Both the position numbers and the translations under genes were made by a program. This document shows positions 5,503 through 7,083 of a stretch of DNA of 7,083 bases, one piece after another. Source of the DNA: JBFYKJ01 sp041306005 (GTDB lineage: Archaea > Altiarchaeota > Altiarchaeia > JAFGQM01); NCBI GenBank assembly GCA_041306005.1, contig JBFYKJ010000066.1:1-7083 (forward strand), given 5' to 3'. Numbering within the stretch: the first letter of the stretch is position 1; each line of letters opens with the position of its first letter. The notes under the pieces are model-generated. The model did not search any database. It saw only the letters and a program-made list of their open reading frames with translations, and was not told the origin of the DNA.

Positions 5503-6501
5503 ATGAGACTGCCCCTGCGCATTTTCAGGCAGAAACCCGAGCCGAAGAGCCCGACCCACAGGTGGGTATTCGAGCCGCCGTCCTATGTGGGCATCAAGCA
5601 TGCGACGCCGAAGAAGCTGGAGCACATCAGGCAGGTTTCGGCGCTAAACATAGGCAAAATGGCGCCCATGTCCGGCGAGGACCTCGGCAGGATACACCCG
5701 CTTGTCAAGGAGAACCTCCCCAAAGACCCCAACGGGCTTCACCTGCGCGGGGAGATACTCAAGCTGCGCGGCGCCCGCGACCTCCTCAAGATGGGTATAA
5801 AGGGCATGCGCTTCATGGATGCGAAAGTCGATGCGAGCACGGTGTTCACCGCCAGCGACCCGAGCGGCGGCGAGGTAACGGTGACGTTTAACCACCCCCA
5901 GCTACCGCCCAAAAAGAGCCTAACGTTCATCGCATACATAACCCGCCTGCCAAACCGCGAGTACCTTGTCGATGCCTTCGGCATGCAGCACTCTACGCCG
6001 CGGGAGCAATTGCCAAAGGGCCTTCACCGCCTCCATGACGAGGCGCCGATGCTGGGCCTCGCCCTCGTCAACGAGGCGCTGATGCGGGAGGGCGCAAGGA
6101 GGATATACATGCCGGGAGTGGGCTACGAGGAGCACAGGAAGGGCTTTAAGAGCGAAGCCGTGCGGGGGAAGCTTGAGAGGATAATGGGCGGTTCGGAAGC
6201 GAATCTATACCCGGCCAAGACGCAGGCGATGGTAAGGGCGATGCTTCGCAACTGGCACAGGCTGACCGACGAGGACGTTCACTCCCGCCTCAGCGGGATA
6301 CAGGGCCTGGACACGCTAGGGTTCCCCCCGAACCTCATACGGCGCTATTACGGCGAATATCTGGGGAGGCTGCAAAGCGACAGGGTGCTCATGGAGAGCC
6401 CGCACGACGCCGGTTCCGGGAGGAAATTCGATTTTTATGTCCTCGACCCGCAGCAGTTCGAGCCGATACGCAGGTTCCTGAAACCCCACCAACCGGCATG
6501 A
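5503..6501 (+). CDS. Conserved-looking hypothetical protein, 332 residues, function unknown
   Basis: I do not recognise this family. The start at the ATG of MRLPLRIF is chosen because it lies 27 bases from a TATA-like element and avoids overlap with dph6; an in-frame extension reaches 5407. The product is basic and soluble, with no signal peptide or membrane helix. Residues 1-40 are rich in Pro, Lys and Arg. Residues 85-165 look beta-rich (EVTVTFNHP, SLTFIAYITRLP, EYLVDAFGMQ). Residues 175-205 carry LHRLHDEAPMLGLALVNEAL followed by GARRIYMPG, and the rest is helical, rich in Arg and Tyr (LIRRYYGEYLGRL). Conserved-looking polar clusters are MQHSTP (161-166), HRLHDE (175-180) and GVGYEEHRKGF (205-215). 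A link to translation or RNA is possible given its charge and the dph6 and proS neighbours, but that is only a guess. It is convergent with proS (21 bases between stops). Confidence 0.75.
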   Translation: MRLPLRIFRQKPEPKSPTHRWVFEPPSYVGIKHATPKKLEHIRQVSALNIGKMAPMSGEDLGRIHPLVKENLPKDPNGLHLRGEILKLRGARDLLKMGIKGMRFMDAKVDASTVFTASDPSGGEVTVTFNHPQLPPKKSLTFIAYITRLPNREYLVDAFGMQHSTPREQLPKGLHRLHDEAPMLGLALVNEALMREGARRIYMPGVGYEEHRKGFKSEAVRGKLERIMGGSEANLYPAKTQAMVRAMLRNWHRLTDEDVHSRLSGIQGLDTLGFPPNLIRRYYGEYLGRLQSDRVLMESPHDAGSGRKFDFYVLDPQQFEPIRRFLKPHQPA

Positions 6502-6522
6502 CCGGGCTGGCGGTGCTATCCC

Positions 6523-7083
6523 TCAATACGCCCTGGCTATATACACTACTGCCTTAGCCTCTTTCCCGCATACTATGCATTTGTCGCCCTTGCCGGGCTT
6601 TTCGGCCTCCGGGTAGAGCGTCCCGCGGACTTCCGCAGCCGTCTTGTCCTTGAGCTCCTTGTCGCACTCTTCCCCGTCCGAGCCGACCGAACAGAACGGG
6701 GCCTTTGCCATCCCGCCGGACTTGATTATCTTCTCGACGTCGGCGACGCTCCTCGCGGCCTTGGTGTTCCCTTGAAGGTGCGCCCTACTTGCGTTGTACA
6801 GCGAATCGTCCAGGACCTCGGCCGCGAGCTCGACCTCCTTAAGGACGTCCTTCTCGGAAACCACTTTCTTCTGCCCGCCGATTCTGGGGACCAAGACGAG
6901 CTTGCCGGAATCGACGTCCCTTGGCCCTATCTCTATCCTCAGCGGCGCGCCCATGAGCTCCCAGTAATAGTGCTTTTCGCCCGGCCTCTTGTCCGATGCG
7001 TCTATCACCGCGCCGAACCCTGCGACCTCGAGGCGGTTTCTGACCTCCTCGCACTTGTCGATGACCTTCTTCTCCGAATCCTT
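6523..7083 (-). CDS. proS: Prolyl-tRNA synthetase, archaeal/eukaryotic type, C-terminal part (5' partial)
   Basis: The enzyme charges tRNA-Pro with proline in the cytoplasm. The visible 186 residues run from the right edge to a TGA at 6523; the frame is open through 7083, so the GTG at 7008 is internal and the catalytic core lies outside. The anticodon-binding domain is recognised by PGEKHYYWELMGAPLRIEIGPRD-like sequence (the WELMGAPLRIEIGPRD stretch at about 67-82), followed by KLVLVPR. The C-terminal domain has four cysteines in the visible numbering: C131 (PFCS), C140 (EECD) and the C169-C172 pair (KCIVCGKEA), the expected zinc site of archaeal-type ProRS. The protein ends VVYIARAY, with the C-terminal tyrosine typical of this class. 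No frameshift or missing motif is seen in the visible part. Confidence 0.93.
   Translation of the reverse strand, partial: KDSEKKVIDKCEEVRNRLEVAGFGAVIDASDKRPGEKHYYWELMGAPLRIEIGPRDVDSGKLVLVPRIGGQKKVVSEKDVLKEVELAAEVLDDSLYNASRAHLQGNTKAARSVADVEKIIKSGGMAKAPFCSVGSDGEECDKELKDKTAAEVRGTLYPEAEKPGKGDKCIVCGKEAKAVVYIARAY

Noticed and set aside
5439..5522. Upstream start of dph6 at 5522
   Set aside because: The PP-loop family begins a few residues before SGGKDS, as with the start at 5438; the extension overlaps the divergent gene and its promoter.
5562..5891. Alternative plus-strand frame within the unknown 332-residue gene
   Set aside because: Its product is Arg/Gly/Ala/His-rich low-complexity, typical of a shifted reading of GC-rich coding DNA.

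Overview
The window is a gene-dense, GC-rich piece of an archaeal genome. Three things point to Archaea: a Dph6-type diphthine-ammonia ligase (diphthamide on EF2 is absent from bacteria), a prolyl-tRNA synthetase tail of the archaeal/eukaryotic type with a four-cysteine C-terminal domain, and upstream regions that look like TATA elements with very short or no leaders. A very large, sequon-rich surface protein also fits. I cannot assign a lineage from the sequence alone.

Layout, left to right. (1) Positions 3-2744 (+) hold the C-terminal 913 residues of a giant surface glycoprotein: tandem DUF11-like beta-sandwich domains, a juxtamembrane beta-rich domain, one transmembrane helix and a short basic cytoplasmic tail. 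(2) 2756-3106 (-) is a small membrane-anchored OB-fold-like protein, convergent with the first gene. (3) 3176-3898 (-) is a class I SAM-dependent methyltransferase. (4) 3951-4769 (+) is a metallo-beta-lactamase-fold hydrolase, divergent from the methyltransferase. (5) 4794-5438 (-) is dph6, convergent with the hydrolase. (6) 5503-6501 (+) is a 332-residue protein I do not recognise, divergent from dph6. (7) 6523-7083 (-) is the C-terminal part of proS, which runs off the right edge.

The two left-hand minus-strand genes are neighbours on one strand; after that almost every gene changes strand, so most are probably transcribed singly. Two compact divergent promoter regions (3899-3950 and 5439-5502) each drive two genes. 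Nothing suggests a single pathway, although dph6 and proS both serve translation. No gap exceeds 70 bases.

The most unusual features are repeats within coding sequence. Degenerate 7-bp tandem repeats of one GTCYGCR-like family sit in frame inside both the methyltransferase and the hydrolase, on either side of their shared promoter. A perfect 5-residue-period array of N-glycosylation sequons is inserted in one domain of the surface protein. I saw no RNA gene, CRISPR array, insertion sequence or defence system.
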